Positions 47,505-60,575 of a stretch of DNA of 64,000 bases are shown piece by piece. A program made the position numbers and the translations under genes. The stretch lies in contig NZ_CP107899.1 in the NCBI RefSeq assembly GCF_036013915.1, positions 6,662,001 through 6,726,000 on the forward strand. The letters are read 5' to 3'. The notes beneath the pieces were generated by a model. The model was not told the DNA's origin, made no database searches, and saw nothing but the letters and a program-made list of their open reading frames with translations. This DNA comes from Streptomyces sp. NBC_00464. Lineage in GTDB: Bacteria > Actinomycetota > Actinomycetes > Streptomycetales > Streptomycetaceae. The first letter of the stretch is position 1. Every line of letters begins with the position of its first letter.

Positions 47505-49238
47505 ATGACTGAGTATGGCCGGGGCCCCGGCTCCGAACCGTGGCATCCCGAGGATCCCCTTTACGGGGACCAGGGATGGGGAGGCGGGCAGCAGCCTGCT
47601 CCCGGCCAGAACCAGTACGGCAGCCAGCAGCAGCCCTACCCGCAGGACCCGTACGCCCAGCAGCAGCCGCAGGACCCGTACGCGCAGCAACAGCAGGACC
47701 CCTACGCGCAGCAACAGCAGGACCCCTACGCGCAGCAACAGCAGGATCCGTACGCCCAGCAGCCGCAGTACCAGCAGCAGCCCCCCTACGGCGCCCAGCA
47801 GGACCCGTACGCCCAGCAGCCTCCCTACAACGGCGGCTGGGACACCGGTCAGCAGCCCGCCGGGATGCCGTACGAGGGCCAGCCCGCCGATCCGTACGGC
47901 TACGGCGAGACGAACGACTACTACGGCACCCCTGAGGCCTACCCGCCGCCGCAGCCCCCGGGCCGCCGCGAGGCCGAACCCGCACCGGCTCCGGCGCAGA
48001 ACCCGGACTGGGACCCCGAGGTCCAGCCGGAGGAGACGCACCCCTTCTTCACCGGCGCGGACGACGGCGGCGACGCCAAGGATGACGACTACGACGACGA
48101 CCCCCGCGAGTCCCGCCGCGGTGACGGCGGGGGCGAGCGGCGCGGCAAGGGCAAGAAGAAGAAGGGCCGCAGCGGCTGCGCCTGCCTGGTGGTCTCCCTC
48201 GTCCTGGCCGGCGGCCTCGGCGGAGTGGGCTACTTCGGTTACTCGTTCTACAAGGACAAGTTCGGTTCGGCCCCCGACTATTCGGGCAGCGGCTCGGGTT
48301 CGGTCGAGGTGGAGATCCCGAAGGGTTCGTACGGGTACGACATCGGCAACATCCTGAAGAAGCTGGGTGTGGTCAAGAGCGTCGACGCGTTCGTCTCCGC
48401 GCAGAACGAGAACCCCAAGGGGAAGTCGATCCAGGCCGGGGTCTATCTCCTCCACGAGGAGATGTCGGCGGCCGAGGCCGTGAAGATGATGGTCGACCCG
48501 AAGAGCCAGAACCTTCTGGTGATTCCTGAGGGAACGCGCAATGCCGCCGTCTACGCGATGGTCGACAGCAAGCTGGACCTCAAAAAAGGCACGACCGCGG
48601 GCATCGCCAAGTCCAAGAAGTCCGAACTGGGACTGCCCGGCTGGGCGGGCAAGAGCAAGGACATCAAGGACCCGCTGGAAGGATTCCTCTACCCGGCCGC
48701 ATATCCGGTCACCAAGGCGACCGAGCCGGAGGCGATTCTCAAGAAGATGGTCTCGCGGTCCAATGAGGAGTACGAAGACCTCGACCTCGAAGCAACCGCC
48801 AAGAAGTACAAGCTGGATGGCCCGTGGCAGGTTCTCACCGTGGCCAGTCTGGTCCAGGCGGAGGGCCTCACGCATGACGACTTCCGTAAGATGGCCGAGG
48901 TCGTCTACAACCGCCTGAAGCCGGACAACACGGCCACGAATCGGTTGCTCGAATTCGACTCGGCATTCAATTACCTCACCAAGCAGAGCAATATCAAGAT
49001 CAACCTCGATAAGATCCGGAGCAACCCGGATCCCTACAACACCTATTACCATCCCGGCCTTCCGCCCGGCCCCATCAGTAATCCCGGCGACGAAGCTCTG
49101 CGTGCCACGCTCAGTCCCACTGCCGGCGGGTGGATGTTCTTCATCTCGCTCGACGGCAAGAAGACCGAGTTCACCAAGACGGCTGCGGAGCATGCGAAAC
49201 TCACGGCGAAATTCAATGAACTCCATGACATCGGCTGA
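47505..49238 (+). CDS. mltG: Endolytic transglycosylase MltG
   Basis: 577 aa. Cuts nascent peptidoglycan strands inside the chain and so ends glycan synthesis. The first 220 residues are a cytoplasmic, Gln/Pro/Tyr-rich and then charged tail with tandem D-P-Y-A-Q-Q-Q-Q repeats. One membrane helix lies at about 225-247, followed by a LysM-like domain and the YceG/MltG catalytic domain with the catalytic Glu in L-V-Q-A-E-G-L and P-G-P-I-S-N-P-G near the end. The long Gln-rich tail is a Streptomyces feature. Its last 14 bases overlap aroE. Confidence 0.95.
   Translation: MTEYGRGPGSEPWHPEDPLYGDQGWGGGQQPAPGQNQYGSQQQPYPQDPYAQQQPQDPYAQQQQDPYAQQQQDPYAQQQQDPYAQQPQYQQQPPYGAQQDPYAQQPPYNGGWDTGQQPAGMPYEGQPADPYGYGETNDYYGTPEAYPPPQPPGRREAEPAPAPAQNPDWDPEVQPEETHPFFTGADDGGDAKDDDYDDDPRESRRGDGGGERRGKGKKKKGRSGCACLVVSLVLAGGLGGVGYFGYSFYKDKFGSAPDYSGSGSGSVEVEIPKGSYGYDIGNILKKLGVVKSVDAFVSAQNENPKGKSIQAGVYLLHEEMSAAEAVKMMVDPKSQNLLVIPEGTRNAAVYAMVDSKLDLKKGTTAGIAKSKKSELGLPGWAGKSKDIKDPLEGFLYPAAYPVTKATEPEAILKKMVSRSNEEYEDLDLEATAKKYKLDGPWQVLTVASLVQAEGLTHDDFRKMAEVVYNRLKPDNTATNRLLEFDSAFNYLTKQSNIKINLDKIRSNPDPYNTYYHPGLPPGPISNPGDEALRATLSPTAGGWMFFISLDGKKTEFTKTAAEHAKLTAKFNELHDIG
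47679..47750. repeat. 24-bp tandem repeats inside mltG
   Basis: Three near-identical 24-bp copies (47679-47702, 47703-47726, 47727-47750) beginning TACGCGCAGCAACAGCAGGA encode three Y-A-Q-Q-Q-Q-D-P units. Degenerate copies flank them on both sides. The length of this tract is likely to vary among strains. Confidence 0.9.
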
Positions 49239-50061
49239 CGCGCGCCATCGTGCAGCCGTCCTCGGCTCGCCCATCGCCCATTCGCTCTCCCCGGTCCTGC
49301 ACCGGGCCGCGTACGCCGAACTCGGCCTCGACGACTGGTCGTACGACCGGTTCGACGTGGACGAGGCGGCGCTCCCCGGCTTTGTCCGGGGCCTGGATTC
49401 CTCCTGGGCGGGGCTCTCCCTCACCATGCCGCTGAAGCGGGCGATCATCCCGCTGCTGGACTCGGTCAGCGAGACCGCGGCCTCCGTGGAGGCCGTGAAC
49501 ACGGTCGTCTTCACCGAGGACGGCGGGCGGGCCGGTGACAACACCGATATCCCCGGCATGATCGCCGCCCTGCGCGAGCGCGGCGTCGAGAAGACCGAGT
49601 CCGCCGCGGTCCTCGGCGCCGGAGCCACCGCCTCGTCCGCGGTCGCCGCGCTTGCGCAGATCTGTACGGGGCCGGTCACGGCCTACGTCCGCAGCCGCGA
49701 GCGCGGTGACGAGATGCGCGGCTGGGGCGAGCGGCTCGGGGTCGATGTGCGGATCGCCGACTGGGCCGAGGCCGAACAGGCCCTGCGCGCCCCGCTGGTC
49801 ATCGCGACCACGCCGGCCGGTGCCACGGACGGGCTGATGGACGCCGTCCCGGAGCATCCCGGCACGCTCTTCGATGTGCTGTACGAGCCCTGGCCCACCG
49901 GACTCGCATCCTCCTGGGCGGCCCGCAACGGCGCAATCATCGGAGGTCTTGACCTCCTGGTGCACCAGGCCGTCCTCCAGGTCGAGCAGATGACGGGCCG
50001 CTCACCCGCGCCGCTGGCCGCCATGCGGCAGGCCGGCGAACAGGCGCTGGCCGCCCGCTGA
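49225..50061 (+). CDS. aroE: Shikimate dehydrogenase
   Basis: 278 aa. Reduces 3-dehydroshikimate with NADPH. The substrate part is G-S-P-I-A-H-S-L-S-P (about 14-23) and S-L-T-M-P-L-K-R with the catalytic Lys (about 70); the cofactor part follows N-T-D-I-P-G-M and A-V-L-G-A-G-A-T-A-S-S-A (about 130-141), a nucleotide-binding loop. The start is taken at ATG 49225 (ATG 49216 is also in frame). It overlaps the mltG end, so the two are coupled. First of the four aro genes here. Confidence 0.94.
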   Translation: MTSADARHRAAVLGSPIAHSLSPVLHRAAYAELGLDDWSYDRFDVDEAALPGFVRGLDSSWAGLSLTMPLKRAIIPLLDSVSETAASVEAVNTVVFTEDGGRAGDNTDIPGMIAALRERGVEKTESAAVLGAGATASSAVAALAQICTGPVTAYVRSRERGDEMRGWGERLGVDVRIADWAEAEQALRAPLVIATTPAGATDGLMDAVPEHPGTLFDVLYEPWPTGLASSWAARNGAIIGGLDLLVHQAVLQVEQMTGRSPAPLAAMRQAGEQALAAR

Positions 50062-50207
50062 CCGCACATCCGGCCCGCCCGCTCCGTCCGTCTGCTGGAC
50101 CGGCGGCGGGCCGAGGGCCCCGGTCGTGGGAGGATCGAGGGCGGCGGGCCAGGGCCGCGCACCCGGTCGCGCCGTTGCAGTTACAGGCGCGAGCATGAGG
50201 AGCACCG

Positions 50208-53457
<3,250 letters not shown>

Positions 53458-53504
53458 CGTACGCCCGCACCGGAAGGCCGACTTGGCCGACGGGGCACTG
53501 TGGA

Positions 53505-53542
53505 CCCTCCCCGGCCGTTCCCTCCGTAGCGGCCGGGGAAGG
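53505..53542 (+). terminator. Hairpin after aroQ
   Basis: A 13-bp stem with one mismatch (53505-53517 with 53530-53542) lies about 50 nt behind the aroQ stop and before the P-loop gene. Confidence 0.55.
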
Positions 53543-53596
53543 TACGGTTGCCGTTCCACCAGCGCCAGTTGCCTGTACGAGACGGAGTGCCACCGG

Positions 53597-54487
53597 ATGC
53601 AGCACGCAGTGGGGGCCCCGCTGCCGCCGCCCCAGGGACCCGGAAACGGACCCGTCGGCTGGTCGCACCAGGCCCAGCACCCCGGTCACCCGGGCCCGCC
53701 CGCTCAGCCCCCGGCCGGCCCGCCCGCCCAGCCCCGGGCCGGTCACCCGGGCCCGCCGCCCCCGGTGCCGCCGCCCCCGGTGCCGCCGGCCCCGCAGGGG
53801 CCGGGCTGGACCGGACCCGCGCCGCACCAGGCCCCCGCCCCGGTCTCCAGGGAGACCACCGGGCACATCCAGCTGCCGCCCGGCGGGCCCGTACCGCTGC
53901 CCGCGGCGCCCGCCGGGCCCGGCACCGGCACCGCGACCCTCGCCGTGCTCCTGATCGGCCCGGCAGGCGCAGGGAAGACCACCGTGGCCAAGCTCTGGGC
54001 CGCCCGCCGCAGGGTCCCCACCGCCCACGTCAGCCTCGACGACGTCCGCGAGTGGGTCTGCTCCGGCTTCGCCGACCCGCAGGCGGGGTGGAACGACCAG
54101 TCGGAGGCCCAGTACCGCCTGGCCCGCCGCACCTGCGGCTTCGCGGCCCGCAATTTCCTGGCCAACGGCATCTCCTGCATCCTCGACGACGCGGTCTTCC
54201 CGGACCGGCCCGTCGTCGGCCTCGGCGGCTGGAAACGCCACGTCGGCCCCGGACTGCTCCCCGTCGTCCTGCTGCCGGGCCTGGAGATCGTCCTGGAGCG
54301 CAACGCCGCCCGGAGCGGCAACCGCCGTCTCTCCGACGAGGAGGTCGCCCGGATCCACGGGCGGATGGCCGGCTGGTACGGCTCCGGGCTGCCGATCATC
54401 GACAACTCCACGTACGACGTGGAGACCACAGCCCGCGTCCTGGACGACATACTCGCCCGCTCCCTCGCGAGCCCCCCGGCCTGGTGA
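53597..54487 (+). CDS. P-loop NTPase with long proline-rich N-terminus (kinase/zeta-toxin-like fold)
   Basis: 296 aa. Residues 1-110 are a Pro/Gly/Ala/His-rich low-complexity tract. The P-loop domain starts at about 115 with L-I-G-P-A-G-A-G-K-T-T (Walker A) and has an L-D-D-V-R segment, a C-I-L-D-D-A-V-F region and L-P-G-L-E-I-V-L-E-R-N, with R-L-S-D-E-E-V-A near the end. This resembles small AAA_33/zeta-type nucleotide kinases; the substrate is unknown. Neither an antitoxin nor a membrane segment is visible. ATG 53597 has GGAG about 10 nt upstream. Confidence 0.75.
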   Translation: MQHAVGAPLPPPQGPGNGPVGWSHQAQHPGHPGPPAQPPAGPPAQPRAGHPGPPPPVPPPPVPPAPQGPGWTGPAPHQAPAPVSRETTGHIQLPPGGPVPLPAAPAGPGTGTATLAVLLIGPAGAGKTTVAKLWAARRRVPTAHVSLDDVREWVCSGFADPQAGWNDQSEAQYRLARRTCGFAARNFLANGISCILDDAVFPDRPVVGLGGWKRHVGPGLLPVVLLPGLEIVLERNAARSGNRRLSDEEVARIHGRMAGWYGSGLPIIDNSTYDVETTARVLDDILARSLASPPAW

Positions 54488-54564
54488 GCCGGCGGCCCGT
54501 CCGCCGAGGGCAGGGCGTACCCCCGGTCGGGTGCGCTGACCGCGCGGGCCCGCGCCCACGCTCG

Positions 54565-54570
54565 TACGCT
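54565..54570 (+). promoter_or_regulatory. Candidate -10 of a leaderless M24-family mRNA
   Basis: TACGCT ends 6 nt before ATG 54577, and no ribosome-binding sequence is present. This is the expected layout for transcription from the first base of the start codon. Confidence 0.5.
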
Positions 54571-54576
54571 CGATGC

Positions 54577-55683
54577 ATGTCAGAGGTGTACGCCGTCCGC
54601 CGCGGGCTGCTCCGCGACCGGTGCGCCGCCGTCGGATCCGCGGCCGCCCTGGTCTCCCGCCCCGCCAATGTCCGCTACCTGGCGGGCGGAGCGCCCCCGG
54701 GTGCCGTGCTGCTGCTCGGCCCCGACGAGGACGTCCTGCTCTGCCCGCGCCCTCCGACCGGTGATCCGGCCGACGGGCGCACCGACGAACAGCTCCGGGT
54801 GGACCTGCTGCCGGTGACCGGCGGTGATCCCGTCGTGGCCGCCGCGGATCTGGCCACCGCAGGCGGGGCGGAGTCCCTGGCCGTGGAGGAACACGATCTG
54901 ACGGTCGCCAGGCACCGGGCCATGGCCTCGGTCGCCCCGAAGCTCAGGCTGGCCGATCTCGGCGCGACCGTCGAGCAGCTGCGCATCGTGAAGGACGAGG
55001 AGGAGATCGGCTGTCTGCGGATCGCCGCCGAGATCACCGACCAGGCGCTGGGTGAACTCCTCGAATCGATCCTGGTCGGCCGCACGGAGCGGCATCTCGC
55101 GCTCGAACTGGAACGCAGACTGGTCGACCACGGGGCCGACGGCCCCGCCTTCGCGACCTCCGTCGCCACCGGCCCCAACTCCGGCCGGGGCCGCCACCGG
55201 CCCTCGGACCGACGGGTGGAGGAAGGAGATTTTCTCTCCGTCTGCCTCGGCGCCAACTACCGCGGATACCGGTGCGAGATCGGCCGCACCTTCGTCATCG
55301 GCACGGCTCCTGCCGACTGGCAGATCGAGCTCTACGACCTGGTTTTCGCCGCTCAGCGGGCCGGACGCGAGGCTCTCGTGCCCGGCGCCGCCTACCGTGA
55401 CGTGGACCGTGCGGCCCGCCATGTACTGGACTCCGCGGGGCACGGTGAGGGCCTCGCACCCTGGACCGGGCACGGGGTGGGGCTCGAAATCGACGAGGAC
55501 CCGCAGCTGGCACCCGCTGCCATGGGTAAACTGGACGCTTGTGTGCCGGTCACCGTCGAACCGGGGGTCCACCTCCCGGGCCGGGGCGGAGTCCGGATCG
55601 ATGACACGCTCGTCGTGCGCCCCGAGGCGGACGGCGGACCCGAGCTACTCACCATTACGACCAAGGAGCTGCTCGCGCTCTAG
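54577..55683 (+). CDS. M24 (aminopeptidase P-like) protein with altered metal ligands
   Basis: 368 aa. N-terminal creatinase-like domain (about 1-130) and C-terminal pita-bread M24 fold. Compared with E. coli PepP, His354 is kept as H299 (G-H-G-V-G) and Glu383 as E328 (V-E-P-G), but the first Asp is C223 (S-V-C-L-G), the second Asp is E234 (R-C-E-I-G-R-T), the catalytic His361 position is D306, and the last Glu is D342 (R-I-D-D). A normal dinuclear site therefore seems unlikely. Position before efp matches pepQ in mycobacteria. It may be a binding protein or use another chemistry. Confidence 0.85.
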   Translation: MSEVYAVRRGLLRDRCAAVGSAAALVSRPANVRYLAGGAPPGAVLLLGPDEDVLLCPRPPTGDPADGRTDEQLRVDLLPVTGGDPVVAAADLATAGGAESLAVEEHDLTVARHRAMASVAPKLRLADLGATVEQLRIVKDEEEIGCLRIAAEITDQALGELLESILVGRTERHLALELERRLVDHGADGPAFATSVATGPNSGRGRHRPSDRRVEEGDFLSVCLGANYRGYRCEIGRTFVIGTAPADWQIELYDLVFAAQRAGREALVPGAAYRDVDRAARHVLDSAGHGEGLAPWTGHGVGLEIDEDPQLAPAAMGKLDACVPVTVEPGVHLPGRGGVRIDDTLVVRPEADGGPELLTITTKELLAL

Positions 55684-55733
55684 CGCGCATCCTTGGCCGT
55701 TCCACCAGCTTCAGTCCAGGAGATTCCGCAACC

Positions 55734-56300
55734 GTGGCTTCCACGAACGACCTCAAGAACGGCCTGGTGCTCAAGCTCGACGGAGGCCAGCTCTGGTCCG
55801 TCGTCGAGTTCCAGCACGTCAAGCCCGGCAAGGGCCCGGCCTTCGTGCGCACCAAGCTCAAGAACGTGCTCTCCGGCAAGGTCGTCGACAAGACGTTCAA
55901 CGCCGGCGTGAAGGTCGAGACGGCCACCATTGACCGGCGTGACATGCAGTTCTCGTACATGGACGGCGAGTACTTCGTCTTCATGGACATGGACACGTAC
56001 GACCAGCTGATGGTCGACCGCAAGTCCGTCGGCGACGCCGCCAACTTCCTGATCGAGGGCTTCACCGCCTCCGTCGCCCAGCACGAGGGCGAGGTGCTCT
56101 ACGTCGAGCTGCCGGCCGCCGTCGAGCTGACCATCCAGCACACGGACCCGGGCGTCCAGGGCGACCGGTCCACCGGTGGCACCAAGCCCGCCACGCTGGA
56201 GACCGGCTACGAGATCGGCGTCCCGCTCTTCATCACCACCGGTGAGAAGATCAAGGTCGACACCCGCTCGGGCGATTACCTCGGCCGGGTGAACAGCTAA
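55734..56300 (+). CDS. efp: Elongation factor P
   Basis: 188 aa. Relieves stalling at proline runs. Three beta-barrel domains; domain I carries the loop K-P-G-K-G-P-A-F (Lys about 32 at the tip), the position modified in other bacteria. The loop has the actinobacterial sequence P-G-K-G-P, in which the lysine is believed to act unmodified; no EpmA/EpmB-like gene is near. GTG 55734 has AGGAGATT upstream. The stop lies 2 bp before nusB. Confidence 0.97.
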   Translation: MASTNDLKNGLVLKLDGGQLWSVVEFQHVKPGKGPAFVRTKLKNVLSGKVVDKTFNAGVKVETATIDRRDMQFSYMDGEYFVFMDMDTYDQLMVDRKSVGDAANFLIEGFTASVAQHEGEVLYVELPAAVELTIQHTDPGVQGDRSTGGTKPATLETGYEIGVPLFITTGEKIKVDTRSGDYLGRVNS

Positions 56301-56302
56301 CC

Positions 56303-56734
56303 GTGGCTGCCCGGAATACGGCCCGCAAGCGAGCCTTCCAGATCCTCTTCGAGGCCGACCAGCGCGGTGAGTCCGTGCAGACGGTCCTCGCGGACTGGGT
56401 CCGGCACTCGCGGTCCGACACCCGTCAGCCGCCGGTCACCGAGTACACGATGGAGCTCGTCGAGGGGTACGCGCAGTACGCGGACCGCATCGACGACCTC
56501 ATCGTCACCTACGCCGTGGACTGGGAGATCGACCGCATGCCGGTCGTCGACCGGAACATCCTGCGGCTCGGTGCGTACGAGCTGATCTGGGTGGACGCGA
56601 CACCCGACGCGGTGGTGATCGACGAGGCGGTCCAGATCGCCAAGGAGTTCTCCACCGATGACTCCCCGTCCTTCGTGAACGGCCTGCTGGCCCGTTTCAA
56701 GGACCTCAAGCCGAACCTTCGCCGGGAGCAGTAG
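56303..56734 (+). CDS. nusB: Transcription antitermination factor NusB
   Basis: 143 aa, all helical. Helps RNA polymerase read through rRNA operons with NusE. N-terminal A-R-K-R-A-F-Q-I-L-F-E-A-D (about 6-18) and the C-terminal R-N-I-L-R-L-G-A-Y-E-L and V-I-D-E-A-V-x-I-A-K-E-F blocks are typical. Only 2 bp behind efp, so one transcript, closed by the strong hairpin at 56757. Confidence 0.97.
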   Translation: MAARNTARKRAFQILFEADQRGESVQTVLADWVRHSRSDTRQPPVTEYTMELVEGYAQYADRIDDLIVTYAVDWEIDRMPVVDRNILRLGAYELIWVDATPDAVVIDEAVQIAKEFSTDDSPSFVNGLLARFKDLKPNLRREQ

Positions 56735-56756
56735 CCCCCGGCGGCGTTCTGCCGAC

Positions 56757-56790
56757 GAAGGGCCCACGGTCGCGAGACCGTGGGCCCTTC
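56757..56790. terminator. Terminator between nusB and bldD
   Basis: Perfect 15-bp arms (56757-56771 and 56776-56790) with loop GCGA lie 23 nt behind nusB and end in CTTC. Confidence 0.9.
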
Positions 56791-56838
56791 GGCTTGTCCG
56801 GGAGCCGACCTCGTGCGGACTGCCCGGAAAACGGAAAC

Positions 56839-56882
56839 GCCGGGTCCGGCGGGGCGCCCGGGAAGGGCCCCGCCGACCCGGC
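56839..56882 (-). terminator. Terminator after bldD
   Basis: A 16-bp stem with one bulged C (56839-56855 with 56867-56882) lies 22 nt downstream of the bldD stop in its reading direction. Confidence 0.75.
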
Positions 56883-56903
56883 GGTACGTTTCTTCTGGGG
56901 TGG

Positions 56904-57404
56904 TCAGCCCTCGTCGTGAGCGACCGCGCGGCGCGCGTCCGCGTCGAGGACGCCCCAGCTGATCAGCTGCTCCGTGAGCACGGACGGCGACTGGTCGTAG
57001 ATCACGGCCAGCGTGCGCAGGTCGTCCTGGCGGATCGAGAGCACCTTGCCGTTGTAGTCGCCGCGCTGGCTCTGGATCGTCGCCGCGTAGCGCTGCAGGG
57101 GTCCGGCCTTCTCCGGCGGGACGTGGGCGAGGCGCTCAAGCTGGAGAACGAGCTTCGGCGGCGGCTCGGCAGCCCCGCCGGGGGTCGTGCCGGGCAGGAG
57201 CTCCTGCACCGGAACACCGTAGAAGTCCGCCAGCTCGGCAAGGCGCTGGACGGTGACGGCGCGGTCGCCGCGCTCGTACGAGCCGACCACGACGGCCTTC
57301 CAGCGGCCCTGCGACTTCTCCTCCACGCCGTGGAGGGAGAGGCCCTGCTGGGTGCGGATGGCGCGGAGCTTGGCCCCGAGCTGTTTTGCGTATTCGCTGG
57401 ACAT
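56904..57404 (-). CDS. bldD: Developmental master regulator BldD
   Basis: 166 aa, the expected size. N-terminal Xre-type helix-turn-helix (about 8-65, with Q-G-L-S-L-H-G-V-E and S-Y-E-R-G-D-R) and C-terminal domain with the c-di-GMP motif R114-G-D116 and R125-Q-D-D128. BldD with c-di-GMP represses sporulation genes during growth. The sequence matches the S. coelicolor protein closely from memory. It is encoded opposite to efp-nusB and pyrR. ATG 57404; the 221-bp gap to pyrR holds a candidate BldD site. Confidence 0.98.
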   Translation of the reverse strand: MSSEYAKQLGAKLRAIRTQQGLSLHGVEEKSQGRWKAVVVGSYERGDRAVTVQRLAELADFYGVPVQELLPGTTPGGAAEPPPKLVLQLERLAHVPPEKAGPLQRYAATIQSQRGDYNGKVLSIRQDDLRTLAVIYDQSPSVLTEQLISWGVLDADARRAVAHDEG

Positions 57405-57451
57405 ATGGCTCCCCGGACGCTGGAACATTGTGCGGCTCCGCCGCGTGGCTG

Positions 57452-57471
57452 GTAACTCACTGTGAGGTTAC
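57452..57471. promoter_or_regulatory. Candidate BldD binding site (autoregulation)
   Basis: GTAACTCACTGTGAGGTTAC is a near-perfect palindrome with TCAC and GTGA half sites, about 48 bp upstream of the bldD start. BldD is known to repress its own promoter through sites of this type. The exact consensus match was judged by eye. Confidence 0.6.
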
Positions 57472-57575
57472 GCAGCGTTACTTGGGTGCGTCAAGCTGAA
57501 TGGTCCGGACCGGTACCTCCCGGGGGTGGGGGCAAGGCCCTGCTCAGGCCCTGGTAACGTGAATGACGTAATTTC

Positions 57576-58210
<635 letters not shown>

Positions 58211-58296
58211 CTGCCATTTCCGTACGGCCCACTGCCGTACGGCGGCTTCCGCACGCCCGCATGCCTGAACCCTCCAGCCACCCGGAGAACACCCAG

Positions 58297-59286
58297 ATGA
58301 AGCGCCACCTCATCTCGGCCGCCGACCTCACCCGCGACGACGCCGTCCTGATCCTCGACACCGCCGAGGAGATGGCCAGGGTCGCGGACCGGCCGATCAA
58401 GAAGCTTCCGACCCTGCGCGGCCGTACCGTCGTCAATCTCTTCTTCGAGGACTCGACGCGTACCCGCATCTCCTTCGAGGCAGCCGCCAAGCGCCTGTCC
58501 GCCGACGTCATCAACTTCTCCGCCAAGGGCTCCTCGGTCTCCAAGGGTGAGTCGCTCAAGGACACCGCCCTGACCCTGGAGGCGATGGGCGCCGACGCCG
58601 TCGTCATCCGGCACGGCGCCTCCGGCGCCCCGTACCGTCTGGCCACCTCCGGCTGGATCGACGGCGCGGTCGTCAACGCAGGGGACGGCACGCACGAGCA
58701 CCCCACCCAGGCACTCCTGGACGCCTTCACCATGCGCCGCAGGCTGGTCGGGGCCGACACCGGACTCGGCAAGGACCTCGACGGCCGCCGGATCACGATC
58801 GTCGGCGACATCCTCCACAGTCGCGTCGCCCGCTCCAACGTCCACCTGCTGACCACCCTCGGCGCCCACGTCACCCTGGTGGCCCCGCCCACCCTGGTCC
58901 CCGTCGGCGTCGAGCAGTGGCCCTGCGACATCAGCTACAGCCTCGACGAGGTGCTGCCGAAGTCGGACGCTGTGATGATGCTTCGTGTGCAGCGTGAGCG
59001 GATGAACGCCGCCTACTTCCCGACCGAGCGCGAGTACTCCCGGCGCTACGGCCTGGACGGCGAGCGGATGGCGAAGATGCCCGAGCACGCCATCGTCATG
59101 CACCCCGGCCCGATGGTCCGCGGCATGGAGATCACCGCCGAGGTGGCCGACTCCGACCGCTGCACCGTCGTCGAGCAGGTAGCCAACGGCGTCTCGATCC
59201 GCATGGCCGTGCTCTACCTGCTGCTCGGCGGTTCCGAGCCCGCCGCCGCACCTGCTGCCCCCGCCCGTACCGAGGAGAACAAGTAA
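58297..59286 (+). CDS. pyrB: Aspartate carbamoyltransferase catalytic chain
   Basis: 329 aa. Joins carbamoyl phosphate and aspartate. Carbamoyl phosphate motif F-E-D-S-T-R-T-R (about 51-58), H-P-T-Q-A-L-L-D (about 141-148), and H-P-G-P-M-V-R-G in the aspartate part (about 270). No regulatory chain (pyrI) gene follows. I choose ATG 58297 ([11 protein letters not shown]) with CGGAG at 9 nt; ATG 58261 would add 12 residues with poor family likeness. It is followed by pyrC after 2 bp. Confidence 0.97.
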   Translation: MKRHLISAADLTRDDAVLILDTAEEMARVADRPIKKLPTLRGRTVVNLFFEDSTRTRISFEAAAKRLSADVINFSAKGSSVSKGESLKDTALTLEAMGADAVVIRHGASGAPYRLATSGWIDGAVVNAGDGTHEHPTQALLDAFTMRRRLVGADTGLGKDLDGRRITIVGDILHSRVARSNVHLLTTLGAHVTLVAPPTLVPVGVEQWPCDISYSLDEVLPKSDAVMMLRVQRERMNAAYFPTEREYSRRYGLDGERMAKMPEHAIVMHPGPMVRGMEITAEVADSDRCTVVEQVANGVSIRMAVLYLLLGGSEPAAAPAAPARTEENK

Positions 59287-59288
59287 CC

Positions 59289-60575
59289 ATGAGCAAGATC
59301 CTTATCCGCGGCGCGAAGGTCCTCGGCGGCGACCCCCAGGACGTCCTCATCGACGGCGAGACCATCGCGGCGGTCGGCACCGGGCTCGACGCCGGCGACG
59401 CCACCGTGATCGAGGCGGCGGGCCAGATCCTGCTGCCCGGCCTGGTCGACCTCCACACCCACCTGCGCGAGCCCGGCCGCGAGGACTCCGAGACCGTCCT
59501 GACCGGCACCAAGGCCGCGGCGGTCGGCGGCTTCACCGCCGTGCACGCCATGGCCAACACCTTCCCCGTCGCCGACACCGCCGGTGTCGTCGAGCAGGTC
59601 TGGCGGCTCGGCAAGGAGTCCGGCTACTGCGACGTGCAGCCCATCGGCGCCGTCACCGTCGGCCTGGAGGGCAAGCAGCTCGCCGAACTCGGCGCCATGC
59701 ACGACTCCGCCGCCGGAGTGAAGGTCTTCTCCGACGACGGCAAGTGCGTCGACGACGCGGTGATCATGCGCCGCGCCCTGGAGTACGTGAAGGCGTTCGA
59801 CGGAGTCGTCGCCCAGCACGCCCAGGAGCCCCGCCTCACCGAGGGCGCCCAGATGAACGAGGGCATCGTCTCGGCCGAGCTCGGCCTCGGCGGCTGGCCC
59901 GCCGTCGCCGAGGAGTCGATCATCGCCCGCGACGTCCTGCTCGCCGCCCACGTCGACTCCCGCGTGCACATCTGCCACCTGTCGACCGCCGGCTCCGTGG
60001 AGATCGTCCGCTGGGCCAAGTCCAAGGGCTGGAACGTCACCGCCGAGGTCACCCCGCACCACCTGCTCCTCACCGACGAGCTCGTACGGTCCTACAACCC
60101 GGTCTACAAGGTGAACCCGCCGCTGCGCACCGAGGCCGACGTCCTGGCCCTGCGCGAGGCGCTGGCCGACGGCACCATCGACTGCGTCGCCACCGACCAC
60201 GCCCCGCACCCGCACGAGGACAAGGACTGCGAGTGGGCCGCGGCCGCCATGGGCATGGTGGGCCTGGAGACCGCGCTCTCCGTCGTCCAGCAGACGATGG
60301 TGGACACCGGTCTGATCGACTGGGCCGGCGTCGCCGACCGCATGTCGTTCCGCCCCGCCGCCATCGGCCGTCTCGACGGACACGGCCGGCCCGTCTCGGA
60401 GGGCGAGCCCGCCAACCTCACCCTGGTCGATCCGGCATACCGTGGAGTCGTGGACCCCGCGGGCTTCGCCTCCCGCAGCCGCAACACCCCCTACGAGGGC
60501 CGCGAGCTGCCGGGCCGAGTGACCCACACCTTCCTGCGGGGCCGTGCCACGGTCGTCGACGGGAAACTCGCGTGA
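59289..60575 (+). CDS. pyrC: Dihydroorotase
   Basis: 428 aa, class I type. Zinc ligands in D-L-H-T-H-L-R (about 58-64), the H residues in V-H-I-C-H-L-S and the T-P-H-H-L region, and the catalytic Asp in A-T-D-H-A-P-H (about 303-309). The Asp in the loop that may bridge the metals is visible. Length and motifs fit class I enzymes such as those of Gram-positive bacteria. Overlaps the next start by four bases (GTGA). Confidence 0.97.
   Translation: MSKILIRGAKVLGGDPQDVLIDGETIAAVGTGLDAGDATVIEAAGQILLPGLVDLHTHLREPGREDSETVLTGTKAAAVGGFTAVHAMANTFPVADTAGVVEQVWRLGKESGYCDVQPIGAVTVGLEGKQLAELGAMHDSAAGVKVFSDDGKCVDDAVIMRRALEYVKAFDGVVAQHAQEPRLTEGAQMNEGIVSAELGLGGWPAVAEESIIARDVLLAAHVDSRVHICHLSTAGSVEIVRWAKSKGWNVTAEVTPHHLLLTDELVRSYNPVYKVNPPLRTEADVLALREALADGTIDCVATDHAPHPHEDKDCEWAAAAMGMVGLETALSVVQQTMVDTGLIDWAGVADRMSFRPAAIGRLDGHGRPVSEGEPANLTLVDPAYRGVVDPAGFASRSRNTPYEGRELPGRVTHTFLRGRATVVDGKLA

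Noticed and set aside
47652..47760. Short regular repeats that look CRISPR-like
   Set aside because: The repeats are directly abutting, in frame and encode a Gln-rich tract inside mltG; there are no spacers and no cas genes.
53597..54487. Zeta toxin of a toxin-antitoxin pair
   Set aside because: The fold class is plausible, but no small antitoxin gene is adjacent and the locus is next to aro genes; kept as a P-loop protein only.
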